Notes: generated by a model not told the origin, from the letters alone. Positions 16,341 to 24,972 are shown, counted from the stretch's first letter. The stretch: DNA of 39,772 bases from an uncultured Ruminococcus sp. (GCA_902799245.1 CADBZY010000043.1:1-39772); one strand, 5' to 3'. Translations and numbers: made by a program.

Positions 16341-18761
16341 TTACGCTTGTTCTGTCTGTTTTCTCTTACGGGCGAATACAACGCCGTATGACGCGATCAG
16401 CATGAGAGCCATACAGAATGTGGTCATCATGCCGCTTTCGCCTGTGGCAGGGGAAGACGGACCTGAGGAAGGCTTTACGATGGTGAAAGGATGCTGCTCT
16501 AGCGAGGCGACCGTCAGTTCAATCCTGATCGTATGCACACCTGTGCCGAGGGACTGAAGATATTCTGCCGACAGGGTAATCTTAACGCTGCCGGGTTCCG
16601 CGGTGTAATCCTTGTCCTTAGTGAGCGCAACGCCGTCTACATAGACGTTACGGAATCTGTCGAAAGTGGTGGTGTCGTCGCCGTCCTCCGCGACATTCTT
16701 GACAATAACGGTCATACCGTCCTTACTGCCCGCCGTCCATTGATAAGCGTCGGAGGTAAAGGCGAATTTGACGCCGCGCGTCTGCGTGTGGCTTGCGTCG
16801 TTCTGGCAGGTGCAAGTTTCTACGCCCGCTTCGGTATCAGTAGGCTTTTTGGTGACTTCCCACTCACCCCACCTGTGACCGAGAGCGGCAATTTCTCTGG
16901 TTTCCGTATGGGTTGCATCGTGCTTACACACGCGGGTTTCCTCACCCTTCCTCTCACAGGTGGCGTAAGTGGTCACTTTCCACTCGTCCCAGTCGTGACC
17001 GAGGGCATCAGCATCTCTGGTTCGCTTTTTACCGCAAACGCTGCATTTAAGATTTTCTATACCTGACTGGGTACACGTTGCCGTCGTAGATGAAACTTCC
17101 CAATTGTGACTTAAAATGACGGTCGCATTGGTGAAGTAATCAGTCGCTTTGCGGTTTTCATCGAGCGTCACGGGATTGCGTTCGGTGACTGTCAATCCGC
17201 ACGGTATGGTAACGGACGTGAGGTTTTCGCATTCACCGAGGACATCTGTTCCGATGCGTGTCACGCTGTCGGGAATGATCACAGACGTAAGCCCCGGGCA
17301 TTGTCTGAAAGTGTCGCGTTCGATGGTCGTGACGCTGTCCGGAATGGTCAGGGACGTCAGTCTGCTGCAATTCCAAAAAGCGCCGTTACGGATATTCTTT
17401 ACACCGTCTGAAATGGTCACAGACTCCATGTTGAAGCAGCTTCTGAATGCATCGTAATTAATTGTTTTTACACTTCCCGGAATGGTCACGGAGGTGAGAC
17501 TTTCACAATGCTGAAACGCCGTGCTTCCGATAGCTGGTACACCGGCCTCAATCGTCAGGGATGTCAGACCTTTGCAATCCATGAAGGCACCATTCCCGAG
17601 TTCTGTGACTCTACCTGGAATCGTCACAGAAGTAAGACCTATGCAACCGATAAATGAATCTTTTCCGATAGTTGTCAGATTGTCGGGAAGATTCAGAGAC
17701 GTCAGACTTGTACAATGTGAAAACGCCCGATATCCGATCTTTTTCATGGTTGACGGAAACGTCACATTTTTCAGAGCGGTACACTCTTGGAACATATACT
17801 CCCCGGTATCTGTCACGCCTTTCTGAAAAACGACTGTTTCTAATTTTTTACAACGTTCAAACGCAAATATTTCAATACTTGTCACAGTGGAAGGAATAGT
17901 AACGGTTGTAACAGCGGATAGAGAAAATGCCTCTTTGCCTATTGTTGTGACACCTTCCGGAATATCGACCGACTTCAGGCTGGTACAGCCATGAAAAGCA
18001 CTGTCGCCAATTTGGGTTACCCCTCGCGGAATGTAAACGGAAGTCAGACCGCTGCACTCGTAAAACATATCAGCCTCAATCACAGTTACATTTTCCGGAA
18101 AAGCAAAAGACGACAGCTTTTTACAGTGACCAAACGCCTGTATCCCGATGCCCGTAATATTGCTGCCATCAGCAAAGACAACACAGGAAAAATTATCTTT
18201 ACAATCAAATGCGTGGTCGGCGATGGTGCCTGAGCCGCTGATAACCATAGTTCCTTCGCTGTCAATGGTGTAGGTCACACCGTCGCCGCAGGAACCACTT
18301 TCCACGATGCCGGTCATGTACTGATTTGGCTCGGCTGTTCCGGTTATGCTTCTTGCGGAAGCATCGGCAGGCGATACCACATCGTTCTTGGCAGCAATGT
18401 CGATGGGCGTTACCGCTTCGCCTTCCGCCGCGTGGCTCATCAGGAAGGGAACAGCCCCAACCGTCATCGCCAGCGCAAGCGCCGCGCAGCCGATTCTGAC
18501 AAGCTGCTTTTTTTTGCGATTGTTTTTTTTGCCGAGCTTAGCCGTGACGATCTCGCCCTCGGCGTTCTGATAATCGACATAATACGTTTCATTGGTGGAA
18601 ACGCTGCCGTCCGCGTCGGTCTGCGTATCGGTATCAATGCGGGAAACCACTGCGTCCGCCTCAATGCCGTTTTCGTTGATTTTTTTGTTGCGAAGTATGC
18701 TGTAAACGCCTATGGCAACAACTACAACAGCGATGATTCCAATGATAATATAAGTTTCCAT
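16341..18761 (-). CDS. BspA-type leucine-rich-repeat surface protein with a fused N-terminal membrane segment
   Basis: Residues 1-77 look like the start of a small membrane protein of DUF3592 type (one helix at 5-25, then an ADAVVSRI...YYVDY beta part). At about residue 78 an Arg/Lys-rich segment and a second hydrophobic stretch ending MSHAA begin, a full signal peptide for what follows, so two genes appear fused in frame. From about 150 to 545 there are about 16 BspA LRRs of 23 residues (SVTIPGSVxxIxxxAFxxC). Two or three Cys-rich repeats (CSVCGKK, CKHDATH) and an X2-like beta domain (DRFRNVYVDG...VHTIRIEL) follow. The C-terminus is SPATGE, a hydrophobic helix and RKRK, a sortase-like anchor. 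An adhesin or binding role is likely. Confidence 0.85.
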   Translation of the reverse strand: METYIIIGIIAVVVVAIGVYSILRNKKINENGIEADAVVSRIDTDTQTDADGSVSTNETYYVDYQNAEGEIVTAKLGKKNNRKKKQLVRIGCAALALAMTVGAVPFLMSHAAEGEAVTPIDIAAKNDVVSPADASARSITGTAEPNQYMTGIVESGSCGDGVTYTIDSEGTMVISGSGTIADHAFDCKDNFSCVVFADGSNITGIGIQAFGHCKKLSSFAFPENVTVIEADMFYECSGLTSVYIPRGVTQIGDSAFHGCTSLKSVDIPEGVTTIGKEAFSLSAVTTVTIPSTVTSIEIFAFERCKKLETVVFQKGVTDTGEYMFQECTALKNVTFPSTMKKIGYRAFSHCTSLTSLNLPDNLTTIGKDSFIGCIGLTSVTIPGRVTELGNGAFMDCKGLTSLTIEAGVPAIGSTAFQHCESLTSVTIPGSVKTINYDAFRSCFNMESVTISDGVKNIRNGAFWNCSRLTSLTIPDSVTTIERDTFRQCPGLTSVIIPDSVTRIGTDVLGECENLTSVTIPCGLTVTERNPVTLDENRKATDYFTNATVILSHNWEVSSTTATCTQSGIENLKCSVCGKKRTRDADALGHDWDEWKVTTYATCERKGEETRVCKHDATHTETREIAALGHRWGEWEVTKKPTDTEAGVETCTCQNDASHTQTRGVKFAFTSDAYQWTAGSKDGMTVIVKNVAEDGDDTTTFDRFRNVYVDGVALTKDKDYTAEPGSVKITLSAEYLQSLGTGVHTIRIELTVASLEQHPFTIVKPSSGPSSPATGESGMMTTFCMALMLIASYGVVFARKRKQTEQA

Positions 18762-18791
18762 GATGTATTTTCTCCTTCTATTTTGTAGCGA

Positions 18792-19319
18792 TCAATCTTC
18801 GGAATTGCCCATGGTGAGGTAAGCAGAGCGGAAGACATTGTAGCTTTCTTTCAGACCGGGCGCTTTCAGAACGGAATCAAGTCCTTCGGCGGCGCCTGCA
18901 TCCTCAAACTGCCCCTTCACGCTGTCGTAGTCGCCGTCCACGATGGCTTTGTCAAGCAACTGGAATGCTTCCACAAAAGCGTTGTCGATGTTTGCCTGCT
19001 TTTCTTCATCGAACGTGTCGTATTTTGCCTGCATTTCTGATTTAAGCTCTTCTACCTGATCGTCTGTGAAACCAATCACTGCCGCGTAGGATGCGATTCT
19101 GGCGGCAAGTTCCGCCTTCTTCAGGGATGAGCCTGCGGTGCCTTCACCGATTTCGGACGCGTCATTGAAGATTTCTCCCAGTGTGTCGTCTGTGAGTTGT
19201 TCGGTAGCGGAAGAATTAGTGCCTTCCTGACCGGAGGTCTGCTTATTATCGTCGCCGCAGCTTGCCATTAATGAAAGTACCAAGGCTGTCGCTATCATCA
19301 TTACTACTATTTTTTTCAT
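18792..19319 (-). CDS. Lipoprotein of unknown function, first gene of the P5 operon
   Basis: This 175-residue protein has a lipobox (LSLMASCG) and a low-complexity linker, then an acidic helical domain without a family I recognise. Several alternating charged and hydrophobic helices suggest a small all-alpha module exposed at the outer face of the membrane. AGGAG lies 10 nt upstream of the ATG. The LRR surface-protein gene follows after 30 nt. The leader from P5 to this gene is about 170 nt and contains a short ORF. Confidence 0.72.
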   Translation of the reverse strand: MKKIVVMMIATALVLSLMASCGDDNKQTSGQEGTNSSATEQLTDDTLGEIFNDASEIGEGTAGSSLKKAELAARIASYAAVIGFTDDQVEELKSEMQAKYDTFDEEKQANIDNAFVEAFQLLDKAIVDGDYDSVKGQFEDAGAAEGLDSVLKAPGLKESYNVFRSAYLTMGNSED

Positions 19320-19390
19320 TTGGTTCAGTCTCCTACATTTGTTGTCATATTGTTGTTCATATCACTTTGCTATCTGCTTCACGCTCCGCT

Positions 19391-19438
19391 TTACGGCGGG
19401 CGTAAATGAAATTCCATACCCTTTCCGCACCACATCAT
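19391..19438 (-). CDS. Candidate leader peptide, 15 aa
   Basis: MMWCGKGMEFHLRPP is preceded by a near-perfect AAGGAGGTG 4-5 nt from its ATG, stronger than the ribosome site of the following lipoprotein gene. It lies in the 170-nt leader between P5 and the operon. It could couple translation or act in attenuation; it could also be a remnant of a deleted gene. Confidence 0.4.
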   Translation of the reverse strand: MMWCGKGMEFHLRPP

Positions 19439-19495
19439 GCTTCACCTCCTTGAGGAATGGGTGTCATACGCTTACAAAAACCCTGTTTTTTTATT

Positions 19496-19527
19496 AGTCT
19501 ACACAACGCTGTCCAATAAATGTCCAA
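19496..19527 (-). promoter_or_regulatory. SARP-type promoter P5 (heptamer direct repeat plus -10)
   Basis: On the minus strand TTGGACA (19521-19527) - TTTA - TTGGACA (19510-19516), 8 nt, then TAGACT (19496-19501). Upstream ACAAAA elements at 19547-19558 and 19567-19578 lie inside the last codons of the histidine kinase gene. It drives the seven-gene envelope operon. Confidence 0.85.
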
Positions 19528-19546
19528 TAAATTTGGCCGTTTTTGA

Positions 19547-20842
19547 TTACGATTTTGTTATTGTTATTACAGTTTTGTCACCATCTCTTTTTTCAGGCGA
19601 TTCCAGCGGAATACGGATGGTAACCGTCGTTCCCTCGCCGATCACACTGTCGACGGTGAGGGAGCCGCCGCACATACTTTGCAGTCGTTCGCGGACATTG
19701 CGGATGCCGATATGCGCTCCATCGTCCTCGTTGATCTTTTCCGGGTCAAAGCCGCATCCGTTATCCTGTATGATAATTTCGTGATAACCGTCTTTCAGGC
19801 GCGTGACAACTCTGACGATTCCTTCCTCGCAAACACGCACACCGTGCCGGATTGCGTTTTCCACCATCGGCTGAAGGGTGAGCGACGGCATCGAAAACTG
19901 ACTGTCTTCGATATCGTATTCCACTCGTATGGAATCAAAACGAACCATCTCAATATCGGAATAAAGCCGTGTGTGTTCCAGTTCCTTCCGGAAAGGAATC
20001 AAGCCCGTCTGTCCGAGCGAGTCGAGATTCTGTCGCAGATACATACCGAATTTGTCGGTAATATCCGCCGCCTTTTCCGGCCGCTGCAAACACAGCACCT
20101 TGATGGTGGAAATCGTGTTGAAGAGAAAATGCGGCTGAATCTGTGTCATCATGATCTGAATGCGCTGCTGTGCCATGAGTGCCTCTTCATGCTCCCGAAC
20201 CAGCAACAAATGAAGCCAGATATAGAAGAACACACTTCCACAGATGACAGCGGCGGTAAGATAGGTGACAGGATACTCATGCCCGACGATTTTAGTATCC
20301 AGTATAATTGATCCGATAATCAGTAAGACGTTGAAAATGGGAATGGCAACAAGCCATTTTTGAACGCGCCAGTAATCCTTTACAGTCAGATAGACAAAGT
20401 AGGCAAGAAAGATGATGCTGACATTATGACAGGTGTAGCCAAGAGGTCCCCGTTGAAAATGATTGCGTTCGTCAATCCAAAAGCAAAGATGTGAAAATAA
20501 GGCGGTCAGGTTAATGACCGTATTGACACCGAAAATACACCATGCAGGTCTGTATTTCAATTTGGGATTGACAAGGTAGAAGAACATGATCAGAAGCAGA
20601 GGACGCACCGTATATCCGTAAATACTGACAACTGTCCTAAGCAGCGGCCGGGATACTTCCAGCTCAAGGTAATAGCTTGCCAGATTCTGCATAATTAAGC
20701 TGAAATCCAGCGCGGCAATAATGAAAATGATTCTTCTGTGACTGGGCTGGATATAACGGTCATTGAGATCCATGAAGGAGAGGCCGGCCAGCAGCATCAT
20801 CAGCAGCAGAATACACGGCAAATCGGTTTGTATTTTCAACAT
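19547..20842 (-). CDS. LytS-type sensor histidine kinase with a membrane sensor domain
   Basis: Residues 1-215 contain six or seven hydrophobic segments forming a membrane sensor. A short coiled linker leads to the LytS/YehU-type kinase: His238 in QIQPHFLFNTIS is the predicted phosphorylation site. The HATPase domain has the N-box ENAIRHGV, G1 box DNGCGFDP and IGIRNVRERLQ. It has no adjacent response-regulator gene; the SARP-type regulator 18 kb away in this window is a candidate partner. A sigma-A-like promoter lies just upstream. The gene ends directly at P5, and its last codons overlap the upstream elements of that promoter. Confidence 0.9.
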   Translation of the reverse strand: MLKIQTDLPCILLLMMLLAGLSFMDLNDRYIQPSHRRIIFIIAALDFSLIMQNLASYYLELEVSRPLLRTVVSIYGYTVRPLLLIMFFYLVNPKLKYRPAWCIFGVNTVINLTALFSHLCFWIDERNHFQRGPLGYTCHNVSIIFLAYFVYLTVKDYWRVQKWLVAIPIFNVLLIIGSIILDTKIVGHEYPVTYLTAAVICGSVFFYIWLHLLLVREHEEALMAQQRIQIMMTQIQPHFLFNTISTIKVLCLQRPEKAADITDKFGMYLRQNLDSLGQTGLIPFRKELEHTRLYSDIEMVRFDSIRVEYDIEDSQFSMPSLTLQPMVENAIRHGVRVCEEGIVRVVTRLKDGYHEIIIQDNGCGFDPEKINEDDGAHIGIRNVRERLQSMCGGSLTVDSVIGEGTTVTIRIPLESPEKRDGDKTVITITKS

Positions 20843-20891
20843 TGCGGAAAATCACCATTCCTTTTTATTTATTCGGAGATTCCCTGCTTGT

Positions 20892-20920
20892 ATAGTAACG
20901 CAGCCAGAGCAGTTTTTCAA
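20892..20920 (-). promoter_or_regulatory. Sigma-A-type promoter of the histidine kinase
   Basis: On the minus strand TTGAAA (20915-20920), a 17-nt spacer and TACTAT (20892-20897), about 50 nt upstream of the kinase ATG. No heptamer repeat is present, so the kinase appears to be expressed independently of the regulon. Confidence 0.6.
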
Positions 20921-20962
20921 GTGCGTTGACGGGATTGTTTGAATTTTACAAAATGCGGCAGA

Positions 20963-22381
20963 TCAGAGCCCCGGTTGGTAAGGCAGCATTTCCATTTCCT
21001 TCAGGCATTCTCCGTGCGCCTTGTCGAGAATCGAGAGAAACTCGTCCACTTCTTCCTCGGTGTTGTAAATGCCGAAGCTGACGCGGATCATGCCCGGCGT
21101 GCCGCCTTCACCGCATTCCACCAGTTCTTTGGCTGCCTCGTCGGAAATGCCCAGCAGTCGCCAGACGTATGTATGTGCACAGAATGCACCTCTTCTCGTG
21201 GCAACGCCTTTTTCTGAAAGCTTCATGGCAAGATGCATGGAATTGACGTCGGTCAGATTGAAGGTGACCACGCCCACTCTGTCGCTGATGTCCTCCGTGT
21301 CGCCGTAAACAACCGCGTTGTCCATTTTCAGGATTCCGTCGATGAGCCTTCTGACCAGCTTCTGTTCATGCTCGCTGATCGCGTCAAACCCGACCTCCTG
21401 CAATATGTCGATGGCCTTGCCCAATCCGACCACGCCGGGGTAATTCGGAGAACCGGCTTCATAACTGGCGGGCGCGTCCTTGTAGTTCTGTTCTTTATCC
21501 GTCACGATGGTGACAATGCCGCCGCCGTAGAATTCCGGCATATGCTTGTTCAGCACCGAGGTCAGACCGACCACCGCGCCGCCGCCGTAGGGAGAATACA
21601 TCTTGTGGGCGGAGAAGACGAAGAAGTCGATGTTTTCCTCCGGCGTTTCGCCGATCATGGAGAATTTGCGGTGCGCCACGATCTGTGCGCCGTCCACGAT
21701 GATTTTCGCCCCGTATTTGTGAGCGAGCTTTGCCACGCGGTGTACGTCGGTGACGTATCCGGTCACGTTGGACGCGGCTGTGACGGCAACATACTTGACT
21801 TTGTTCTTCTTGAGCATTTTTTCAAGGCTCTTGTAATCCACCCGACCTTGTTTGTCGATCTCGGCATAGATGACCTTGCAGCGCTCTCTCCATGAGAGGT
21901 CGTTGGCGTGATGCTCCATGCGGGTACACAGCACCACGTCATCCTCGCTGGTAATCAACGCCGAAGCAAGCTTGTTCAGACCGTCGGTGGTGTTGTTGAC
22001 ATAGAAGCAGGTGTAATTTTCCTCATCCGCGCCCACGAATTGGAGTACCTTGCTGCGGGTGTCGTTGTAAAGATCAGTGGAATAATCGGATTTTTTGGAA
22101 TAGCCTCTGCCGATGGAACCGTACATTTTCATCTGTGCCTCCACCTCGTCCGAAACGGGCTGAAGGGCGGGCGTGGTAGCGGCATTGTCAAAGTTGATGA
22201 TGGCTCTTTTGCTGCCGTCATCAAGCTCTACCTGTTCGTCAACGCCGACGACATACTCGCGGATAGTGTCGATGGTGTAGCCGCTTTGTTCGTCTTTCGT
22301 ATCCTTGCCGCACGCTGTCAGCGACATCATCGCAACCAGGGCGACGCACAGGAATCTTTGGGTAATTTTGGATTGTTTCAT
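20963..22381 (-). CDS. Lipoprotein-anchored class V aminotransferase (SufS/NifS-like cysteine desulfurase fold)
   Basis: The start is the ATG at 22379-22381 behind GGGAGG. A basic N-terminus, hydrophobic run and lipobox SLTAC (lipid Cys24) predict export and lipid anchoring. The remaining 440 residues are a PLP fold type I class V enzyme: NFDNAATTP, EHHANDLSW as in SufS, Asp/Gln in VDGAQIVAH, PLP lysine Lys260 in FSAHKMYSPYGGG, and a SufS-like catalytic-loop cysteine Cys401 in RRGAFCAH. A complete PLP desulfurase-like enzyme outside the cell is unusual, since cofactor supply and sulfur acceptors are cytoplasmic. The family also contains lyases with other substrates. It is a one-gene transcription unit from P6. 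Confidence 0.85.
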   Translation of the reverse strand: MKQSKITQRFLCVALVAMMSLTACGKDTKDEQSGYTIDTIREYVVGVDEQVELDDGSKRAIINFDNAATTPALQPVSDEVEAQMKMYGSIGRGYSKKSDYSTDLYNDTRSKVLQFVGADEENYTCFYVNNTTDGLNKLASALITSEDDVVLCTRMEHHANDLSWRERCKVIYAEIDKQGRVDYKSLEKMLKKNKVKYVAVTAASNVTGYVTDVHRVAKLAHKYGAKIIVDGAQIVAHRKFSMIGETPEENIDFFVFSAHKMYSPYGGGAVVGLTSVLNKHMPEFYGGGIVTIVTDKEQNYKDAPASYEAGSPNYPGVVGLGKAIDILQEVGFDAISEHEQKLVRRLIDGILKMDNAVVYGDTEDISDRVGVVTFNLTDVNSMHLAMKLSEKGVATRRGAFCAHTYVWRLLGISDEAAKELVECGEGGTPGMIRVSFGIYNTEEEVDEFLSILDKAHGECLKEMEMLPYQPGL

Positions 22382-22429
22382 TGTAATACCTCCCTGATGG
22401 TGTATATGCAAAACACCTATTTTCTTTAC

Positions 22430-22461
22430 AGTCTAAATGACGCTGTCCAATAAATGTCCAG
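22430..22461 (-). promoter_or_regulatory. SARP-type promoter P6 (heptamer direct repeat plus -10)
   Basis: On the minus strand CTGGACA (22455-22461) - TTTA - TTGGACA (22444-22450), 8 nt, then TAGACT (22430-22435). The upstream heptamer has one change. TTACAATT-type elements at 22482 and 22502 match the upstream pair at P5 and P7. It drives the exported aminotransferase. Confidence 0.85.
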
Positions 22462-22548
22462 TAAATCGGGCAGTTTTTTAATTACAATTCAGTCATTATT
22501 ATTACAATTTTGTAAACTATCAGTTTTGCTTACTTTGTACACTTAGTA

Positions 22549-22601
22549 TAGAAAAATTCATAGAAAATAGGTAGAAAAATTCATAAAAGCGTCGTTACAA
22601 T
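22549..22601 (+). promoter_or_regulatory. Promoter with a different direct repeat
   Basis: TAGAAAAATTCATA occurs at 22549-22562 and 22572-22585 (23-bp offset), followed after 10 nt by the -10 hexamer TACAAT at 22596-22601. No good -35 is present, so an activator bound to the repeats may be needed. It serves the hydrolase-nucleosidase operon, which is divergent from the P6 gene. Confidence 0.55.
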
Positions 22602-22642
22602 AGGCTTATTAAACATACAACCTACGGAAGAAGGATGTTATC

Positions 22643-23584
22643 ATGTGGAAGAATAATCGGAACCTGATTTTGGGAGCCGCGGCACTGGTTTTGTTGCTTT
22701 CAGCAATCCTTGTGATAGTATGGACGGTTACACACGGAAAGCAGAACAGCGAGGAGTTGAAAGCGACCGAAAGCATACCGATTGAAACAGTCAAAACGGA
22801 CGCTTTCTCAATGGACTATTTCAAGTTCGGACGGGGCAAAAAAACGCTTGTGATCCTTCCCGGACTCAGCGTGCAGAGTGCCATGGGTTCCGCAGACGCG
22901 GTAGCGGATGCCTATCAGATTCTGACAGAGGATTTTACCGTCTATCTGTTTGACCGCAGAAAGGAACTGCCCGCGTCTTACTCCGTACATGAGATGGCAC
23001 AGGACACGGCGGAGGCGATGCGTGCGCTGGGGCTTGAGAATGTCTGCCTGTTCGGCACTTCGCAGGGCGGAATGACTGCGATGGATATTGCGATCCATCA
23101 TCCTGAGCTTGTGCAGAAACTGGTTCTCGGCTCGACGTCCGCCTGTGTGACAGAAGAGAATTTCAGGACGGTGGAGGAGTGGATTTCGCTGGCAAAAGCC
23201 GGAAACACAACGGATTTATATCTTAAGTTCGGAGAAGCAATTTATCCGCAGGAAGTATTTGAACAGTACCGTGAACTGCTGGCGGACGCCGCCAAAACCG
23301 TGACGCCTGACGAACTGAATCGCTTTATTATTTTGGCGGAAGGTATGAAGGGGTTCAACGTGACGGACGATCTGTCAAAAATTGCCTGTCCGGTGCTGGT
23401 GATAGGTTCCTCTGACGATGGGGTGTTGGGTGCGGATGCGACAAATCAGATTGCGAAGCATCTGAAAGACCGACCGGACTTTCAGATGTATATGTATAAC
23501 GGTTACGGACACGCCGCGTATGACACCGCGCCGGATTACAAGGAACGGTTATTGCGCTTCTTTGCGCCGGAATCAGCGGAATGA
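22643..23584 (+). CDS. Membrane-anchored alpha/beta hydrolase
   Basis: Residues 9-30 form an N-terminal membrane anchor with the domain outside the cell. An alpha/beta hydrolase follows: LVILPGLS oxyanion region, nucleophile elbow GTSQGGMT near residue 145, Asp in IGSSDDGVLG and His in GYGHAAYD near the C-terminus. The catalytic triad seems complete; the substrate is unknown. GAAGGA lies a short distance upstream of the ATG at 22643. The nucleosidase gene starts 26 nt after its stop. Confidence 0.82.
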   Translation: MWKNNRNLILGAAALVLLLSAILVIVWTVTHGKQNSEELKATESIPIETVKTDAFSMDYFKFGRGKKTLVILPGLSVQSAMGSADAVADAYQILTEDFTVYLFDRRKELPASYSVHEMAQDTAEAMRALGLENVCLFGTSQGGMTAMDIAIHHPELVQKLVLGSTSACVTEENFRTVEEWISLAKAGNTTDLYLKFGEAIYPQEVFEQYRELLADAAKTVTPDELNRFIILAEGMKGFNVTDDLSKIACPVLVIGSSDDGVLGADATNQIAKHLKDRPDFQMYMYNGYGHAAYDTAPDYKERLLRFFAPESAE

Positions 23585-23610
23585 TATGTAAAATTAAAGG
23601 AGGTTACTCA

Positions 23611-24408
23611 ATGAAAAGACTGACCGCTATGAGTTTATTGACGATACTGACATGCGGGGTGCTTGCCGGATGCGTGGGAGGCAAGCCGGCTCCGGCACAG
23701 GAAACGATCGGAATTATCGGTGCTATGGATACCGAGGTAGCGTCCTTAAAACAGGAAGCCGATATCAAAAAGACAACCGTCATCGCCGGAATGGAATTCT
23801 GCGAGGGCACGCTGGAAGGGAAAAATGTCGTCATTGTCAAGTGCGGCATGGGAAAGGTCAACGCCGGCATTTGCGCGAATACGCTGATCAACAATTTCGG
23901 TTGCACCAAGATCATCAACACGGGCGTTGCGGGTTCTCTGGACAATCAGATCGACATCGGCGATATCGTCGTATCGGTTGACGCGGTGCAGCACGATTTC
24001 ACCGTGGAAGCCATCGGCTTTGCGAAAGGAGAAATCCCATACACGGGACTTTACGCATTCCCAGCGGACAAGTCCCTGCGCGAGGCAGCGGTAGAAGCCG
24101 TGAAGAAGACCTCTCCCGATATCCATGTGTTTGAGGGCAGAGTATGTTCGGGCGATCAATTCATTTCCACCAAAGAGCAAAAAGAAATCATTACATCCAA
24201 ATTCGGGGGACTGTGCTGTGAGATGGAGGGTGCCGCCATCGCGCAGGCCTGTTATCTGAACAACACGCCGTTTGTGGTGATACGCGCCATTTCGGACAAG
24301 TCGGACGATTCGCAATCCGTGGAATTTGAAACCTTTCAGAAAGAAGCCGCTGCGAACTGTGCGAAGGCTGTTCTGTATATGGTGAAAACCTGTAAAAGAA
24401 TGATATGA
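23611..24408 (+). CDS. mtnN: Lipoprotein-type 5'-methylthioadenosine/S-adenosylhomocysteine nucleosidase
   Basis: The start is the ATG at 23611 behind AAAGGAGG. A leader with lipobox GVLAGC (Cys21) predicts an exported, lipid-anchored form. The rest is a full MtnN/Pfs domain: GIIGAMDTEV with the acidic residue of the active site, CGMGKVNAG, NTGVAGSLD, SGDQFIS, CCEMEGAAIAQ with the ribose-binding Glu and ISDKSDD with the catalytic Asp. The enzyme cleaves adenine from MTA and SAH. Export is unusual because the substrates arise in the cytoplasm. It is followed by a strong terminator. Confidence 0.9.
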   Translation: MKRLTAMSLLTILTCGVLAGCVGGKPAPAQETIGIIGAMDTEVASLKQEADIKKTTVIAGMEFCEGTLEGKNVVIVKCGMGKVNAGICANTLINNFGCTKIINTGVAGSLDNQIDIGDIVVSVDAVQHDFTVEAIGFAKGEIPYTGLYAFPADKSLREAAVEAVKKTSPDIHVFEGRVCSGDQFISTKEQKEIITSKFGGLCCEMEGAAIAQACYLNNTPFVVIRAISDKSDDSQSVEFETFQKEAAANCAKAVLYMVKTCKRMI

Positions 24409-24410
24409 AC

Positions 24411-24470
24411 AAAAACAGCGGGCTGTCATGCCGGGAGTTGCTTTCCCTTGCGTGGCAGCCCGCTGTTTTT
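24411..24470 (+). terminator. Rho-independent terminator
   Basis: AAAAACAGCGGGCTG (24411-24425) pairs perfectly with CAGCCCGCTGTTTTT (24456-24470), 15 bp with T5 on the plus strand and, by symmetry, T5 on the minus strand. It separates the nucleosidase operon from the convergent P7 operon. Confidence 0.9.
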
Positions 24471-24497
24471 ATGTGTAATAATGATAATCCTTCGCTT

Positions 24498-24911
24498 TCA
24501 CTTGGATTCACTCACAGATGGGGCACTCTCCGATTCGTTGGTTTCCACCTTTTTGATGGCGTCGCTGACGTCCTTTGAAAGCTCCATTCGCTGGAAATCC
24601 TCGTCGTCCGAAAGGTACAGATCAAAACTTTCGGTCAGGTCAAAGGCAGCTTCGGCGGTTTCAAATGACAAATCGAGGATATGTCCTCCCTTGGTTCTGT
24701 CATGGGAAATAAAGTGGAAATGCCAGCCCGGAGTGTTCAGACCGCCCATATAATCGGGGCAATAGAGCGCAACGACCGTCCCTTTGATATTCTCGTAATG
24801 AAACTCTCTCTGGTCGGTGGACAGTGCCTGATCAAGTGATTTGTAGGGCTTTTCCTGTTTCAGTTCACTTCGCACAAACATCTTTTGGAATTCTCCGCTG
24901 ACCTTTACCAT
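24498..24911 (-). pseudogene. N-terminally truncated acetolactate decarboxylase
   Basis: The frame matches the C-terminal half of AlsD/BudA: GTVVALYCPDYMGGLNTPG, then the zinc-ligand region GWHFHFISHDRTKGGHILD with three histidines. The coding signal continues upstream of the ATG at 24911 (NGKNLFY, also family-like) to a TAA, after which the N-terminal half, including the first conserved catalytic Glu, is absent. Normal proteins are about 230-260 aa; here 137 aa remain. It probably cannot decarboxylate acetolactate to acetoin. It is the third gene of the P7 operon. Confidence 0.75.
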
Positions 24912-24972
24912 GTAAAACAGGTTTTTACCGTTTTCTTCTACTGTTTGACTTCGTTAAAAATTCCATTCAATA

